Source: Betaproteobacteria bacterium (GTDB lineage: Bacteria; Pseudomonadota; Gammaproteobacteria; Burkholderiales; Rhodocyclaceae). Taken from it: DNA of 64,000 nucleotides. Below are positions 35,169 to 44,749 of the stretch, piece after piece. The position numbers and the translations under genes are program-made. A model generated the notes under the pieces. The model made no database searches and was not told where the DNA came from. It was given only the letters and a program-made list of their open reading frames with translations. The DNA is taken from assembly GCA_016720065.1 (NCBI GenBank), contig JADJXY010000002.1:695001-759000 (forward strand). Direction: 5' to 3'. The stretch's first letter is position 1. Each line of letters begins with the position of its first letter.

Positions 35169-37907
35169 TTATTTTTGTGTTTCCACCATGACCATGGGTT
35201 CGGCGTCGGTTGCCGCGTCGACGGACCGTTGCCGCCTTGGGCGACCGAGCTTCGCCGTTGGCACCTCCGGCACCCAGGTGCCCGCCGACACGGTCTGAAC
35301 CATTTCAAGGCCGCTATCGGCCAGGATGGTGTCCAATTGGATCGGCTGCGTCGATGCCAGTGGGGCCGGGGCTACCGGCGCCAAGACTGCGGCGGGAGAA
35401 GCGGTATCCCCGTTGGCCGCTTCCGGCGCAACAAGCGGCTGCGTGACCGGCTGACCTTCTGCCATCACAGGTTCGGCTGATGCCACGGACTCCAGTGCCG
35501 GCGCCGAGGTGGCTTCAAGAACTGGTACGGCGGGAGTCAGATCCGGCTGAATCGCTGCTGCGATAAGCGGTTCGGCTTCCGTTGGCATCGCCGGCGGGAT
35601 GGGCTCAGAGGAGTGGGCGACAGAGCTTTCGGCAGGGAAGGTGGGTTGGGCCATTGGCATTGCGTCGCTGCCGGTGCTTTCGGGCGAAGACAGGACGTCG
35701 CTCGCTGGTGAGGGATTGCTGTCGCCATTTCCTTCGCCCCGTCCGCGACCGCGGCCACCGCGGCGTCCGCGGCGACGGCCGCCAGCCTCTTCGCCCTGAC
35801 TTCCCTCACCAACTTGGGGGGCTACGGCCGTCAAGGCGGCGTTCTCCTGTGCCGTTGGCGCCTGCTCGGTGCTCTCGGTGAGCGGGGTCGTCGTTGCAGG
35901 GCGCTCGCGGCGCTCCTTGCGCTCGTTGCGCGGGCGACGCTCCTGCCGCTCACCGGAGGCAGCGGCCACCTCGTCGCGGGGAGCGCGTTCGCCGCGTTCC
36001 CCACGCTCGGTTCGACCTTCCCGGGAAGGTCGCTCGCCGCGTTCTTCGTCGCGGCGTCCGCTGCCGCGCCCACCGCGCCGATTGTCACCGCGGCCCTCGC
36101 CGCGCTCGCGCCGCCCCTCACGGGGCTTGCGGGTTGCTTCGGGTTCGGAGGTGGCCGGAGCCGGCGAGGCAGCCACGGGCTCAGGACTGGCGCGGAACCA
36201 GGAGAACAAGCGGGACAAGATGCCCGCCGCAGGCTTGGCTTCCGGGGTCGGGGCCGCTACAGGTTCCGGTGATTTCTCCGGAACCACTGGGGCAGGCTGT
36301 TCGGGCGTAATGCCCTTGATTGCCGCTTCCTGGCGAGGTTTGCTCGCCTCGCGGTCGGCGGTACCCGGACGGCTGCCGTCCTCCGCGGGAACGTCGACCA
36401 TGCGGTAGGAAGGTTCCTTGAGGTCTTCCTGGTTGAGGTCGTCGTGGCGCAAGCGGATCACGCTGTGGGCCGGCGTCTCCAGATGAACGTTGGGAATCAG
36501 GAGAATGGTGACCTTGTGGCGCAACTCGATGGCCTGAATGTCGGGGCGCTTTTCGTTGAGCAGGAAAGTTGCCACGTCCACGGGGACCTGGACGTGGACG
36601 GCAGCGGTGTTGTCCTTCATCGCCTCCTCTTCGAGGATGCGCAGAATGTGCAGGGCGGCAGACTCGGTGGAGCGGATATGACCGGTTCCGGTACAGCGTG
36701 GGCAGGGGATGTAGCTGGTTTCGGCCAGGGCCGGGCGCAGGCGCTGGCGGGACAGTTCCATTAGGCCGAAACGGCTGATCTTGCCCATCTGGACCCGCGC
36801 ACGGTCGAAGCGCAGGGCATCCCGCAAGCGGTTTTCCACCTCGCGTTGATTGCGCTGGTTTTCCATGTCTATGAAATCGATGACGATCAGGCCGCCCAGG
36901 TCGCGCAGACGCAACTGACGGGCGAGTTCGTCGGCGGCTTCCTGATTGGTCTTCAGGGCCGTCTCTTCGATATCCGCCCCCTTGGTGGCGCGGCCGGAGT
37001 TGACGTCCACGGCCACCAGGGCCTCGGTATGGTCGATGACGATGGCGCCGCCGGAGGGCAAGTTGACCTGGCGGGCGAAGGCCGTCTCGATCTGGTGTTC
37101 GATCTGGAAGCGGGAGAAGAGGGGGACATCATCCCGATAGCGCTTCACCCGATTGACGTTGCCCGGCATGACCGTGCCCATGAAGGCTCGGGCTTGATCG
37201 AAAACTTCGTCGGTGTCGATGAGGATTTCACCGATGTCCGGCTGGAAGTAGTCGCGGATGGCGCGAATGACCAGACTGCCTTCGAGATAGATCAGGAACG
37301 CCCCGGACTGCTGCTGGGCGGCGCCCTCGATGGCCGTCCACAGTTGCAGGAGGTAATTCAGGTCCCACTGGAGTTCTTCGGCCTGGCGCCCGATGGCGGC
37401 GGTGCGGGCGATGAGGCTCATGCCCTGGGGAACCTGCAACTGGTCCATGACTTCCCGCAACTCGGTACGCTCGTCACCGTCGACCCGGCGGGAAACGCCG
37501 CCGCCCCGGGGGTTGTTCGGCATCAGGACCAGATAACGGCCGGCCAGGGAGACGTAGGTCGTGAGCGCAGCTCCCTTGTTGCCGCGTTCGTCCTTATCCA
37601 CCTGGACGATGAGTTCCTGGCCTTCTTTAAGGGCCTCGTTGATCTTGGCGCGGCCCGGCTCGACGCCCGGCTGGAAGTACGCGCGGGAAATTTCCTTGAA
37701 GGGAAGGAATCCGTGCCGCTCGGCGCCGTAATCGACGAAACAAGCCTCGAGAGAAGGCTCGATGCGGGTGATGACACCCTTGTAAATGTTGCTTTTGCGT
37801 TGTTCCTTGGCGGCGGACTCAATGTCGAGGTCTATGAGTTTCTGACCATCGACAATGGCGACACGGAGTTCTTCCGCCTGTGTCGCATTGAAGAGCATGC
37901 GTTTCAT
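35169..37907 (-). CDS. rne: Ribonuclease E
   Basis: The 912-residue endonuclease starts MKRMLFNATQAEELRVAIVD, followed by an S1 RNA-binding domain (SNIYKGVITRIEPSLEACFV), the catalytic region with VAVDVNSGRATKGADIEETA and GGLIVIDFIDM, and the zinc-link CPRCTGTG that joins dimers. From about residue 500 the protein is a low-complexity scaffold, first Pro/Glu then Arg/Gly/Glu-rich, ending in an Ala/Pro/Glu tail; this part normally anchors degradosome partners. RNase E cleaves mRNA and processes rRNA and tRNA at the inner membrane. The start at 37907 is chosen by the conserved N-terminus. Confidence 0.96.
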   Translation of the reverse strand: MKRMLFNATQAEELRVAIVDGQKLIDLDIESAAKEQRKSNIYKGVITRIEPSLEACFVDYGAERHGFLPFKEISRAYFQPGVEPGRAKINEALKEGQELIVQVDKDERGNKGAALTTYVSLAGRYLVLMPNNPRGGGVSRRVDGDERTELREVMDQLQVPQGMSLIARTAAIGRQAEELQWDLNYLLQLWTAIEGAAQQQSGAFLIYLEGSLVIRAIRDYFQPDIGEILIDTDEVFDQARAFMGTVMPGNVNRVKRYRDDVPLFSRFQIEHQIETAFARQVNLPSGGAIVIDHTEALVAVDVNSGRATKGADIEETALKTNQEAADELARQLRLRDLGGLIVIDFIDMENQRNQREVENRLRDALRFDRARVQMGKISRFGLMELSRQRLRPALAETSYIPCPRCTGTGHIRSTESAALHILRILEEEAMKDNTAAVHVQVPVDVATFLLNEKRPDIQAIELRHKVTILLIPNVHLETPAHSVIRLRHDDLNQEDLKEPSYRMVDVPAEDGSRPGTADREASKPRQEAAIKGITPEQPAPVVPEKSPEPVAAPTPEAKPAAGILSRLFSWFRASPEPVAASPAPATSEPEATRKPREGRRERGEGRGDNRRGGRGSGRRDEERGERPSREGRTERGERGERAPRDEVAAASGERQERRPRNERKERRERPATTTPLTESTEQAPTAQENAALTAVAPQVGEGSQGEEAGGRRRGRRGGRGRGRGEGNGDSNPSPASDVLSSPESTGSDAMPMAQPTFPAESSVAHSSEPIPPAMPTEAEPLIAAAIQPDLTPAVPVLEATSAPALESVASAEPVMAEGQPVTQPLVAPEAANGDTASPAAVLAPVAPAPLASTQPIQLDTILADSGLEMVQTVSAGTWVPEVPTAKLGRPRRQRSVDAATDAEPMVMVETQK

Positions 37908-38322
37908 CAGCTTGGGGCTCCAGCGCACGCAAACACGCGAGATGGAAGCGCCCGGGCAGGCAGCGATACGTTCAGTGGTCGGGTTGCGTCATGAGTCGAT
38001 TCAGTGGCAACGAGGGTTGTACGGGTTTTCGCTGGTGTGTGGTTGCCGCGTATTTGTTATGACAAGGCGGCTCTTTTTGTCCTGCTACGGGGTGCTTCCG
38101 GGGTGCTTTACGTGGGCTAATCCATTAACATCGCTACTTTTGGTGAGCGAACTTAACCAGTCGATCCGCGTTGGCTTGGCCTGCGCAGGTCGCGCAGGTG
38201 AAAAACAGGTAACCTGCCGGGAGGCCCCAGAACGACGTGAAAGCGACGCTTGGAAGCCGAGGGTCTGACGGTGCTGTTCTTCTTGCAAACCGGGACACGA
38301 ATCTTAATCAGTATATTGCAAA
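37908..38322. promoter_or_regulatory. Long rne/rluC divergent intergenic region, likely rne leader
   Basis: The 415 bases between rne and rluC contain no gene I can support. Long rne leaders are known in enterobacteria, where RNase E cleaves its own leader to limit its level; a similar autoregulatory leader is possible here. Short inverted repeats such as CCTGCGCAGG near 38185 could form RNA stems. No -35/-10 boxes were assigned with confidence. Confidence 0.4.
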
Positions 38323-39333
38323 ATGCCCGCAGCAGGGAACAATTCGGCCGTCAGCCATCTGCTCATCGGCGAAGAGGCGGAAGGCCAGCGCCTGGATAAC
38401 TTCTTGATCGCCCGCTGCAAGGGTGTGCCCAAGAGTCATGTCTATCGCATCCTGCGCAGTGGCGAAGTGCGGGTGAACAGCCGCCGCACCGAGGCGGCCT
38501 ACCGGCTGGTGTCCGGCGATGTCGTCCGGCTGCCGCCTCTTCGGCTCGCCCAGCGGAAAAGCTCGGAAATCGAGGATGCTGCCAAGGTTCGGGTCGAACT
38601 GCCGGTGATCTTTGAAGATGACGCCCTGCTTGCCGTCGACAAACCAGCCGGGGTTGCGGTCCATGGGGGCAGCGGCGTGAGCTTCGGGGTGATCGAGGCG
38701 TTGCGCCGCCAGCGTCCCGAGGCTCGTTTTCTCGAACTCGCCCATCGTTTGGACCGTGAAACCTCGGGAATTCTTCTGGTAGGGAAGAAACGCATCGCCC
38801 TCACGGCGCTGCACGATATGTTCCGCGAGCATGGCCAGGGGGCCGATAAGCGCTATTTGGCCCTGGTGCGTGGGCCTTGGATGAACCTTGCCCAGCATGC
38901 GCGTTTTCCGCTGCACAAGTACCTGACTGAACAAGGCGACCGGAGAGTGCGTGTGGAGCCAGAGGGTAAGTCGGCTCATACCGTATTTAGGCTGCTGGCG
39001 CGCTGGCGGGATTTCAGCCTTCTGGAGGCCCAGTTGAAGACGGGGCGCACCCACCAGATTCGCGTTCACCTCGCCCATCTTGGATTTCCCATCCTGGGCG
39101 ACGAGAAATACGGCGATTTCGCGCTCAACAAGAGTTTGCCCAAGTCAGGGCTGCGCCGCATGGCCCTGCACGCCTGGCATATCGATTTTCGCCATCCTTT
39201 GACCGCCATACCCATGGCGTTGGTCGCGCCCCTGCCGGAATCGATAGCCACTTTTGTTGCGAGGCACTTGGCCCTCAAGGTCCCCGAGTTTGCCGTGCCG
39301 GAACTGGAACAAATTCTCGTCGGGGCGCTCTGA
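38323..39333 (+). CDS. rluC: 23S rRNA pseudouridine synthase RluC
   Basis: The 336-residue enzyme has an N-terminal S4-like RNA-binding domain (GQRLDNFLIARCKGVPKSHV), the catalytic motif AHRLDRETSGILL with the nucleophilic Asp, and GRTHQIRVHLAHLGFPILGD. RluC modifies U955, U2504 and U2580 of 23S rRNA. Its divergent position to rne is the classical one and supports RluC over RluD. It starts a four-gene cluster with very short spacing. Confidence 0.93.
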   Translation: MPAAGNNSAVSHLLIGEEAEGQRLDNFLIARCKGVPKSHVYRILRSGEVRVNSRRTEAAYRLVSGDVVRLPPLRLAQRKSSEIEDAAKVRVELPVIFEDDALLAVDKPAGVAVHGGSGVSFGVIEALRRQRPEARFLELAHRLDRETSGILLVGKKRIALTALHDMFREHGQGADKRYLALVRGPWMNLAQHARFPLHKYLTEQGDRRVRVEPEGKSAHTVFRLLARWRDFSLLEAQLKTGRTHQIRVHLAHLGFPILGDEKYGDFALNKSLPKSGLRRMALHAWHIDFRHPLTAIPMALVAPLPESIATFVARHLALKVPEFAVPELEQILVGAL

Positions 39334-39339
39334 ACGCCC

Positions 39340-39993
39340 ATGAACCGGTACGACCTCATCGTATTTGACTGGGATGGCACGGTGCTGGATTCCGCTGGCG
39401 CCATCGTCATGGCCATCCAGGCGGCCTGCCGTGACCTCGATCTTCCGGTGCCAGACGAGGCTGCCGCCCGACATGTGATCGGTCTTGGCCTCGGTGAGGC
39501 TCTGCGTCAGGCCGTTCCCTCCCTGCCTCCCGAGCGTTATTCGGCGATGATGGAGCGCTATCGCTGCCACTACCTGTCGGCAGACCACGAACTTGATTTG
39601 TTCGAAGGTATTGCTGAATTGCTCGCCCGTCTTCGTTCGGCCGGGAAGGTCCTGGCGGTCGCGACGGGCAAGAGCCGTATCGGGCTGGATCGGGCGCTCC
39701 GGCATTCGGGCCTGGAAATTTACTTTGTCGCTTCGCGCTGTGCCGACGAGTGTTTCTCAAAACCTCATCCGCAGATGCTGGAGGAACTGATGGCCGAATT
39801 GGGGGTCCCCGCCGAGCGGACCCTGATGATCGGCGACACCAGCCATGATCTCCTGATGGCCCGTAACGCCGGTGTTGACGGACTGGCGGTGGCCTACGGA
39901 GCCCACACCGGCCAGTTCTTGCTGCAGCATGGGCCGGTGGCGTGTGTGGATACGGTGGCTGAGCTGAGTCTATGGTTGCAACAGAACGCCTGA
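39340..39993 (+). CDS. HAD-family hydrolase, phosphoglycolate phosphatase-like
   Basis: The 217-residue protein has HAD motif I FDWDGTVLDSAGAIV, motif II in LAVATGKSR, motif III Lys in FSKPHPQML and motif IV MIGDTSHDLLMARNAG. It is likely a small-molecule phosphatase of the Gph type. It follows rluC after six bases and overlaps the Rieske gene by 22 bases. In many betaproteobacteria the same rluC-HAD-Rieske-S49 order is found. Confidence 0.88.
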   Translation: MNRYDLIVFDWDGTVLDSAGAIVMAIQAACRDLDLPVPDEAAARHVIGLGLGEALRQAVPSLPPERYSAMMERYRCHYLSADHELDLFEGIAELLARLRSAGKVLAVATGKSRIGLDRALRHSGLEIYFVASRCADECFSKPHPQMLEELMAELGVPAERTLMIGDTSHDLLMARNAGVDGLAVAYGAHTGQFLLQHGPVACVDTVAELSLWLQQNA

Positions 39994-40331
39994 TCTGTTC
40001 CTCGGAGGCCGTGATCGATGGCGGGACAGGCCTGCGTTTCGCGGTCCGCATCGAGGGGCGCGAGGTGCCGGGCTTTGTGGTTCGTTTCCGCAAGCGGGTG
40101 TATGCCTATCGCAATGAGTGTGGCCATGTCCCCGCAGAACTGGACTGGCAACCTGGCGAGTTTTTCGACTTTTCCAAGCTATACTTGATCTGCTCCATCC
40201 ATGGGGCTCTCTACGCCCCCGATACGGGGGAATGCCTGGGGGGCCGCTGCCAGGGAGCGGGCCTAAAGCCGCTCCAGGTCACAGAGCGGGACGGCGCCAT
40301 CTATTTGCTCCAGGATAACCCCGATGGATAA
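39972..40331 (+). CDS. Rieske 2Fe-2S domain protein
   Basis: The 119-residue protein is a single small Rieske domain. The cluster ligands are visible as NECGHVP and ICSIHGALYAPDTGECLGG (C-x-H and C-x2-H). It resembles the ferredoxin components of dioxygenases but stands without an oxygenase; its partner is unknown. It overlaps both neighbours, so it is made with the HAD hydrolase and the S49 peptidase. Confidence 0.85.
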   Translation: MVATERLICSSEAVIDGGTGLRFAVRIEGREVPGFVVRFRKRVYAYRNECGHVPAELDWQPGEFFDFSKLYLICSIHGALYAPDTGECLGGRCQGAGLKPLQVTERDGAIYLLQDNPDG

Positions 40332-41283
40332 TTCCCCAGGAAACGATCACCCGCATTGGGAGCGGCAAACGCTCGAGAAATTGGCTTTCGCCGCCCTTGA
40401 AGAGCAGAAGACTCGTCGGCGTTGGGGTATTTTTTTCAAGACACTGGGGTTCATTTACCTTGTTGTCGCGCTGGTCGCCTTCGTTGACTGGGGCGAGGAT
40501 GCTGCCCACCAGGAAAGGCATACGGCCCTCGTTCACCTCAACGGGGTCATCGAGCCCAAGGGAGAGGCCAGTGCCGAAAGGCTCATCGCGGCACTGCAGA
40601 GTGCCTTCGACGAAAAGAATGTCGCAGGCGTGGTCTTGCGCATCAACAGCCCAGGGGGAAGCCCGGTCCAGGCCGGCATGGTCAACGACGAGATTCGCCG
40701 CCTGAGGGCAAAGCATCCCGACAAGCCCTTGTACGCGGTTGTGGAGGATCTCTGCGCTTCCGGTGGCTATTACGTGGCTGCCGCGGCGGACAGCATCTAT
40801 GTCGACAAGGCCAGCGTCGTCGGGTCGATCGGCGTCATCATGGAAGGCTTTGGCTTCACGAGCGTGATGGACAAGGTCGGTGTCGAGCGCCGCATGCTCA
40901 CGGCAGGCGCCAACAAAGGATTCCTCGATCCTTTTTCGCCCCAGGATCCCGCGCACAAGGCCCATGCCCAGGGTCTTCTGGATGACATACACAAACAGTT
41001 CATCGAAGTGGTGCGTAGCGGGCGGGGCAAGCGCCTAAAGGAGACGCCCGACATGTTCTCCGGCTTGGTGTGGACGGGGGCTCAAAGCGTGGAGCTCGGG
41101 TTGGCGGACGATTTTGGCTCGGTCGAGTCGGTGGCCCGTGACGTCATCAAGGCCGAAAAACTTCTCGAATACACGGTCAAGGACAACATTGCCGAGCGCG
41201 TCGCAAAGCGTTTGGGGGCGGGAGCGGTTTCCGGGTTCTGGAACGGCCTGTTCACCGAGGCCGCGAGCCCGCGCTGGCGCTGA
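40324..41283 (+). CDS. sppA: S49-family signal peptide peptidase (SppA-like)
   Basis: The 319-residue protein has one N-terminal membrane segment (GIFFKTLGFIYLVVALVAFV) and a half-length S49 protease domain. The nucleophile Ser lies in LCASGGYYVAAAADSIY, and the SVVGSIGVIMEGFG segment follows; GLVWTGAQSVELGLAD is also typical. SppA degrades leftover signal peptides in the membrane. The length matches the short single-domain form rather than the doubled E. coli enzyme. It overlaps the Rieske gene by eight bases. Confidence 0.9.
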   Translation: MDNSPGNDHPHWERQTLEKLAFAALEEQKTRRRWGIFFKTLGFIYLVVALVAFVDWGEDAAHQERHTALVHLNGVIEPKGEASAERLIAALQSAFDEKNVAGVVLRINSPGGSPVQAGMVNDEIRRLRAKHPDKPLYAVVEDLCASGGYYVAAAADSIYVDKASVVGSIGVIMEGFGFTSVMDKVGVERRMLTAGANKGFLDPFSPQDPAHKAHAQGLLDDIHKQFIEVVRSGRGKRLKETPDMFSGLVWTGAQSVELGLADDFGSVESVARDVIKAEKLLEYTVKDNIAERVAKRLGAGAVSGFWNGLFTEAASPRWR

Positions 41284-41468
41284 AGGGTGTAGATCGAGTT
41301 GTACGGCGTCGTTCGATGCGTGGCGTTTTCGTCATCGCCTGAGCGCTTTCTCGTAATGCGAATGAACTCCGGTCGCCGGGACCGCACGGCAGATGGGGTA
41401 TCGCTTCAGGGCGCAATGCCCGGTCGGGCGGGGCGGGCGATTGCCGGTCGGGGTGGCCCAGTCGGCGC

Positions 41469-42176
41469 TCAGGCCAAGAGCAAAAAAACGGTCGGACGCC
41501 GCTCGAACTCCGGGGCGGGCAAGCGTTTCCATTCCGCGATGGGGCGGGAGCGGATCATTTCCCCGCTCAGTGTGAGGTCAGTGGCCACCGCCAGCCGGGT
41601 TGCAGGCTGGCAGGTTCTCAGAATCGCGTCGAACAGTGCGCGGTTGCGATAGGGTGTTTCGATGAATAGCTGGGTTTGGCGACGCCGTCGTGACTCCGCT
41701 TCCAATTCGCGCAATTCTCGGGTTCGTTCGACCTCCTTGGCGGCCAGATAGCCATGAAATGCAAAGCGTTGCCCTTCGAGGCCCGAGGCCATCAGAGCCA
41801 GGAGCAGCGAGGAAGGCCCGACCAGCGGGCGAACCACGAGCTCGCTGCGCTGTGCCGCGGCAACCAGTGCAGATCCGGGATCGGCGACGGCCGGGCAGCC
41901 CGCTTCCGAAACCAATCCAACGTCGTGTCCGGCAAGCAAGGGCGCGAGCAGGGCTTCCGCGTCCGCCTCGCGGGTGTGCTCGTTGAGTTCGGTGATGGAG
42001 ATCTCCTGCAAGGGAACGGGAATGGCCGCCGCCTTCAGAAATGCCCGCGCCGATTTGGCGTTTTCTGCCACAAAGTGACGCAGGGAGCGAACGATGTCGA
42101 GGACGGGTGATGGAAGCACCGTCTCCGGTGCCGAGGTCCCCAGAGGGACGGGGATGAGATAGAGGATTCCGGGCAT
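41469..42176 (-). CDS. SAM-dependent methyltransferase, RsmI-like (tetrapyrrole methylase family)
   Basis: The 235-residue protein begins GILYLIPVPLGTSAPETVLP and contains LVSEAGCPAVADPGS and VRPLVGPSSLLLALMASGLE, which form the SAM-binding core, then QLFIETPYRNRALFD. RsmI methylates C1402 of 16S rRNA. This version is shorter than RsmI, lacks its C-terminal tail, and may be a paralogue with another target. It lies 120 bases downstream of the Maf gene. The 185-base gap to sppA holds no gene. Confidence 0.85.
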   Translation of the reverse strand: MPGILYLIPVPLGTSAPETVLPSPVLDIVRSLRHFVAENAKSARAFLKAAAIPVPLQEISITELNEHTREADAEALLAPLLAGHDVGLVSEAGCPAVADPGSALVAAAQRSELVVRPLVGPSSLLLALMASGLEGQRFAFHGYLAAKEVERTRELRELEAESRRRRQTQLFIETPYRNRALFDAILRTCQPATRLAVATDLTLSGEMIRSRPIAEWKRLPAPEFERRPTVFLLLA

Positions 42177-42296
42177 GATGGGCAGGTGCAGACAGTGATC
42201 GATTGTCCCCGCGAGCGCAAGACAGGGGGGTGGAGATGGGGCGAAAGGCAGAAGTCCCCGCTCGCTCGCACGCCGTGAAGGATTTTGGGGTGAGCG

Positions 42297-42878
42297 TCAG
42301 GGCAGTGCCAGGCCCTCCTGCCGCAGCATGTCGCAAAGGGCAATCAATGGCAGCCCTATTAGGGCCGTCGGGTCACTGCCTTCAAGCGTGGAGAGGAGGG
42401 ATATCCCCAAACCTTCGGATTTGGCCGAACCTGCACAGTTGTACGCTTGTTCGCGCCCCAGGTAGCGCTCGATTTCAGGCAGTTCCAAGTGTCTGAAGCG
42501 AACCAGGGTAGGGATCCCTCGGACCTGACAGCGGCCCGAGTGGGCGTCGAGAAGGCTGACCCCGGTGAAGAAATTGACCATTCGGCCGGACAGCTCGGTC
42601 AGTTGCCGGACCGCGCCCTCGTGATTGCCAGGTTTGCCATAGACGCGCCCCTCGCACACGGCGATCTGATCGCTGCCAATGATCAGAGCATCCGGGTGGC
42701 GGGGTGCAACGGCCCGGGCCTTCGCTTGCGCGAGGCGCAGCGCTGTTTCCTCGGGGAATTCACCATGGACGGGGGTCTCGTCGGTGCCGGGGTCGTCGAC
42801 AGAAAAGGGCAATTGCAGGCGACCGAGAAGTTCGCGCCGAAAGGGAGATGTCGACGCCAGCACGATGGGGCGGGTCAT
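42297..42878 (-). CDS. yceF: Maf-like nucleotide pyrophosphatase (YceF type)
   Basis: The 193-residue protein starts RPIVLASTSPFRRELLGRL and has IIGSDQIAVCEGRVYGKPGN and YNCAGSAKSEGLGISLL. Proteins of this type hydrolyse non-canonical nucleotides; the YceF subgroup prefers m7GTP. The ATG at 42878 gives the canonical N-terminus; the longer in-frame extension overlaps the divergent yceD promoter. Position opposite yceD-rpmF is standard. Confidence 0.9.
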   Translation of the reverse strand: MTRPIVLASTSPFRRELLGRLQLPFSVDDPGTDETPVHGEFPEETALRLAQAKARAVAPRHPDALIIGSDQIAVCEGRVYGKPGNHEGAVRQLTELSGRMVNFFTGVSLLDAHSGRCQVRGIPTLVRFRHLELPEIERYLGREQAYNCAGSAKSEGLGISLLSTLEGSDPTALIGLPLIALCDMLRQEGLALP

Positions 42879-42976
42879 AGGGGTGAAATCCGAACGGGGA
42901 CAAGTGCTTGCACGGGGAAATTGAAGTCTTGCCGAGTTTTGACTTAAGGGGGCAAAAATAATATCATCCACCGTTT

Positions 42977-43471
42977 ATGTCGCAACAGCTCGCGATCGAC
43001 GGTATGGCTTTTGCCAGGGACAGGCGGGTCCTCGAAGGGACTTTCGATGTTTCTGCGCTTACGAGACTGCACGACCTTCTGGCCGAGGTTTCCGGCGAAG
43101 TCCGGTATCGGCTTGAAGGGGTCAGGGGTGAGCGGGGGCAGTCTCAGTTGAGGCTGCTCTTGTCGGGAAGCCTGCCGCTCGCTTGTCAGCGCTGTCTTGG
43201 GGTCGTCGAATTTCGCCTGGAGGTTGACAGCCTCCTGGAGCTGGTCCCCGAGGGCGAAGACCTGTCGCAGGATGAGCTGGAGGACGATAGTCGAGATTTT
43301 CTGCCTGTGGCGGGTGAGCTTGAAGTGGCCGATCTGGTCGAGGACGAAGTCCTCCTTGCGCTTCCTGTGTCGCCGCGGCACGAAAAATGCAGTCTGCCCG
43401 GAGTTTCCGAGGCCGGTGAACGGATGATGCCGTTTGCGGGGCTCGCGGGAATGAAGGGGAGGCCGAACTGA
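42977..43471 (+). CDS. yceD: DUF177 family protein YceD
   Basis: The 164-residue acidic protein has the DUF177 core with the paired cysteines in LPLACQRCLGVVEF and a later DLVEDEVLLALPVSPRH segment. The family is linked to 23S rRNA metabolism. The gene is always next to rpmF, as here with an 18-base spacer, and the two are expected to share a transcript. Confidence 0.9.
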   Translation: MSQQLAIDGMAFARDRRVLEGTFDVSALTRLHDLLAEVSGEVRYRLEGVRGERGQSQLRLLLSGSLPLACQRCLGVVEFRLEVDSLLELVPEGEDLSQDELEDDSRDFLPVAGELEVADLVEDEVLLALPVSPRHEKCSLPGVSEAGERMMPFAGLAGMKGRPN

Positions 43472-43489
43472 TTTTTTTGGAGTGATGAA

Positions 43490-43669
43490 ATGGCCGTTCA
43501 ACAGAACAAGAAGTCCCCGTCCAAGCGTGGCATGCACCGTGCCCACGACTTTCTGACCAATCCCCCTCTGGCACTCGAGCCCACCACGGGCGAGGTGCAC
43601 CTGCGCCACCATATTTCCCCCACCGGGTTTTATCGCGGCAAGAAGGTCTTGAAGGGCAAGGGCGAGTAA
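43490..43669 (+). CDS. rpmF: 50S ribosomal protein L32
   Basis: The 59-residue protein begins AVQQNKKSPSKRGMHRAHDF and ends with RHHISPTGFYRGKKVLKGKG. The zinc-binding cysteines of some L32 forms are absent, as is usual in this group. TTTGGAGTG precedes the ATG. A strong terminator follows before plsX. Confidence 0.97.
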   Translation: MAVQQNKKSPSKRGMHRAHDFLTNPPLALEPTTGEVHLRHHISPTGFYRGKKVLKGKGE

Positions 43670-43682
43670 CCGCACCACGAGG

Positions 43683-43720
43683 GGCAGGCAGTTCGGTTCG
43701 GACTGCCTGCCTTTCTTTTT
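43683..43720 (+). terminator. Intrinsic terminator after rpmF
   Basis: GGCAGGCAGT (43683-43692) pairs with ACTGCCTGCC (43702-43711), followed by TTTCTTTTT. It separates rpmF from plsX by only a few bases, so plsX expression depends on read-through or an internal promoter. Confidence 0.88.
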
Positions 43721-43723
43721 GCC

Positions 43724-44749
43724 ATGACCAGTTGCATCGCCATCGATTGCATGGGGGGCGACCACGGGCCGTCAGTGACGGTTCCCGCGGCCCTGCGTTT
43801 CCTGGCTGACCATCCGGGCGCCAGCCTGATGCTGGTCGGACGGGAGGAGGCTATCCGTCCCCATCTCGGGAATGCCGCCGGAGATGCGCGACTGCGGCTC
43901 GTCAGTGCGTCTGAAGTCGTCGAGATGGATGAGTCCCCGGCGCTTGCACTACGCAACAAGAAAGACTCTTCCATGCGGGTGGCGATCAACCTGGTGAAGG
44001 ATGGCCAGGCCCAGGCCTGTGTTTCGGCCGGCAATACCGGGGCGCTCATGGCTATTTCCCGCTTTGTCCTGAAGATGTTGCCGGGTATCGATCGCCCCGC
44101 CATATGTGCGCCGCTGCCCACCCTGCGAGGTCACACGCATGTTCTCGACCTGGGGGCGAACATCGATTGCACGCCGGAGCATCTGCTGCAGTTCGGCCTC
44201 ATGGGAGCCTCACTGGTCTCGGCCCTGGAGCATGTCGATCGACCCACCGTGGGTCTGCTCAACATCGGCGAGGAGGACATCAAAGGCAACGAAGTGGTCA
44301 AGAGAGCGGGAGAGTTGCTCAGGCAGTCCGGGCTGAATTTTGTGGGCAACGTCGAAGGTGACGGCATCTACAAGGGTGACGCGGACATCGTGGTCTGTGA
44401 CGGCTTTGTCGGCAACGTCGCCTTGAAGACTTCGGAGGGACTTGCCCAGATGCTTGCCTCCTTCCTGAGACAGGAATTCAAGCGCAATCTGCTCACGCGG
44501 CTTGCAGCCCTGGTTGCCCTGCCGGTGCTCAGTCGCTTCAAGAAACGTGTCGATCATCGGCGCTACAACGGCGCCATTCTCCTGGGGCTCAAGGGGATAT
44601 CGGTAAAGAGTCACGGCTCGGCGGACTCCTTTGCCTTCGCCAACGCAATTGCCCGGGCATGGGATGCGGCCGAAAACGGAGTGCTCGAACGTATTGCAGA
44701 ACGCTTTGCCGGTATTGCGGGGCAAGGGACTCGCGAGGAAGCGGCATGA
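43724..44749 (+). CDS. plsX: Phosphate acyltransferase PlsX
   Basis: The 341-residue enzyme makes acyl-phosphate from acyl-ACP for phospholipid synthesis. It begins IAIDCMGGDHGPSVTVPAAL and has VSAGNTGALMAISRF, LDLGANIDCTPEHLLQF and VVCDGFVGNVALKTSEG. It starts the fatty-acid block plsX-fabH-fabD-fabG-acpP-fabF; its TGA overlaps the fabH ATG. Confidence 0.96.
   Translation: MTSCIAIDCMGGDHGPSVTVPAALRFLADHPGASLMLVGREEAIRPHLGNAAGDARLRLVSASEVVEMDESPALALRNKKDSSMRVAINLVKDGQAQACVSAGNTGALMAISRFVLKMLPGIDRPAICAPLPTLRGHTHVLDLGANIDCTPEHLLQFGLMGASLVSALEHVDRPTVGLLNIGEEDIKGNEVVKRAGELLRQSGLNFVGNVEGDGIYKGDADIVVCDGFVGNVALKTSEGLAQMLASFLRQEFKRNLLTRLAALVALPVLSRFKKRVDHRRYNGAILLGLKGISVKSHGSADSFAFANAIARAWDAAENGVLERIAERFAGIAGQGTREEAA

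Noticed and set aside
41284..41468. Small gene between sppA and the RsmI-like gene
   Set aside because: The short frames here overlap the ends of the convergent genes and lack a ribosome-binding site; no conserved pattern is visible.
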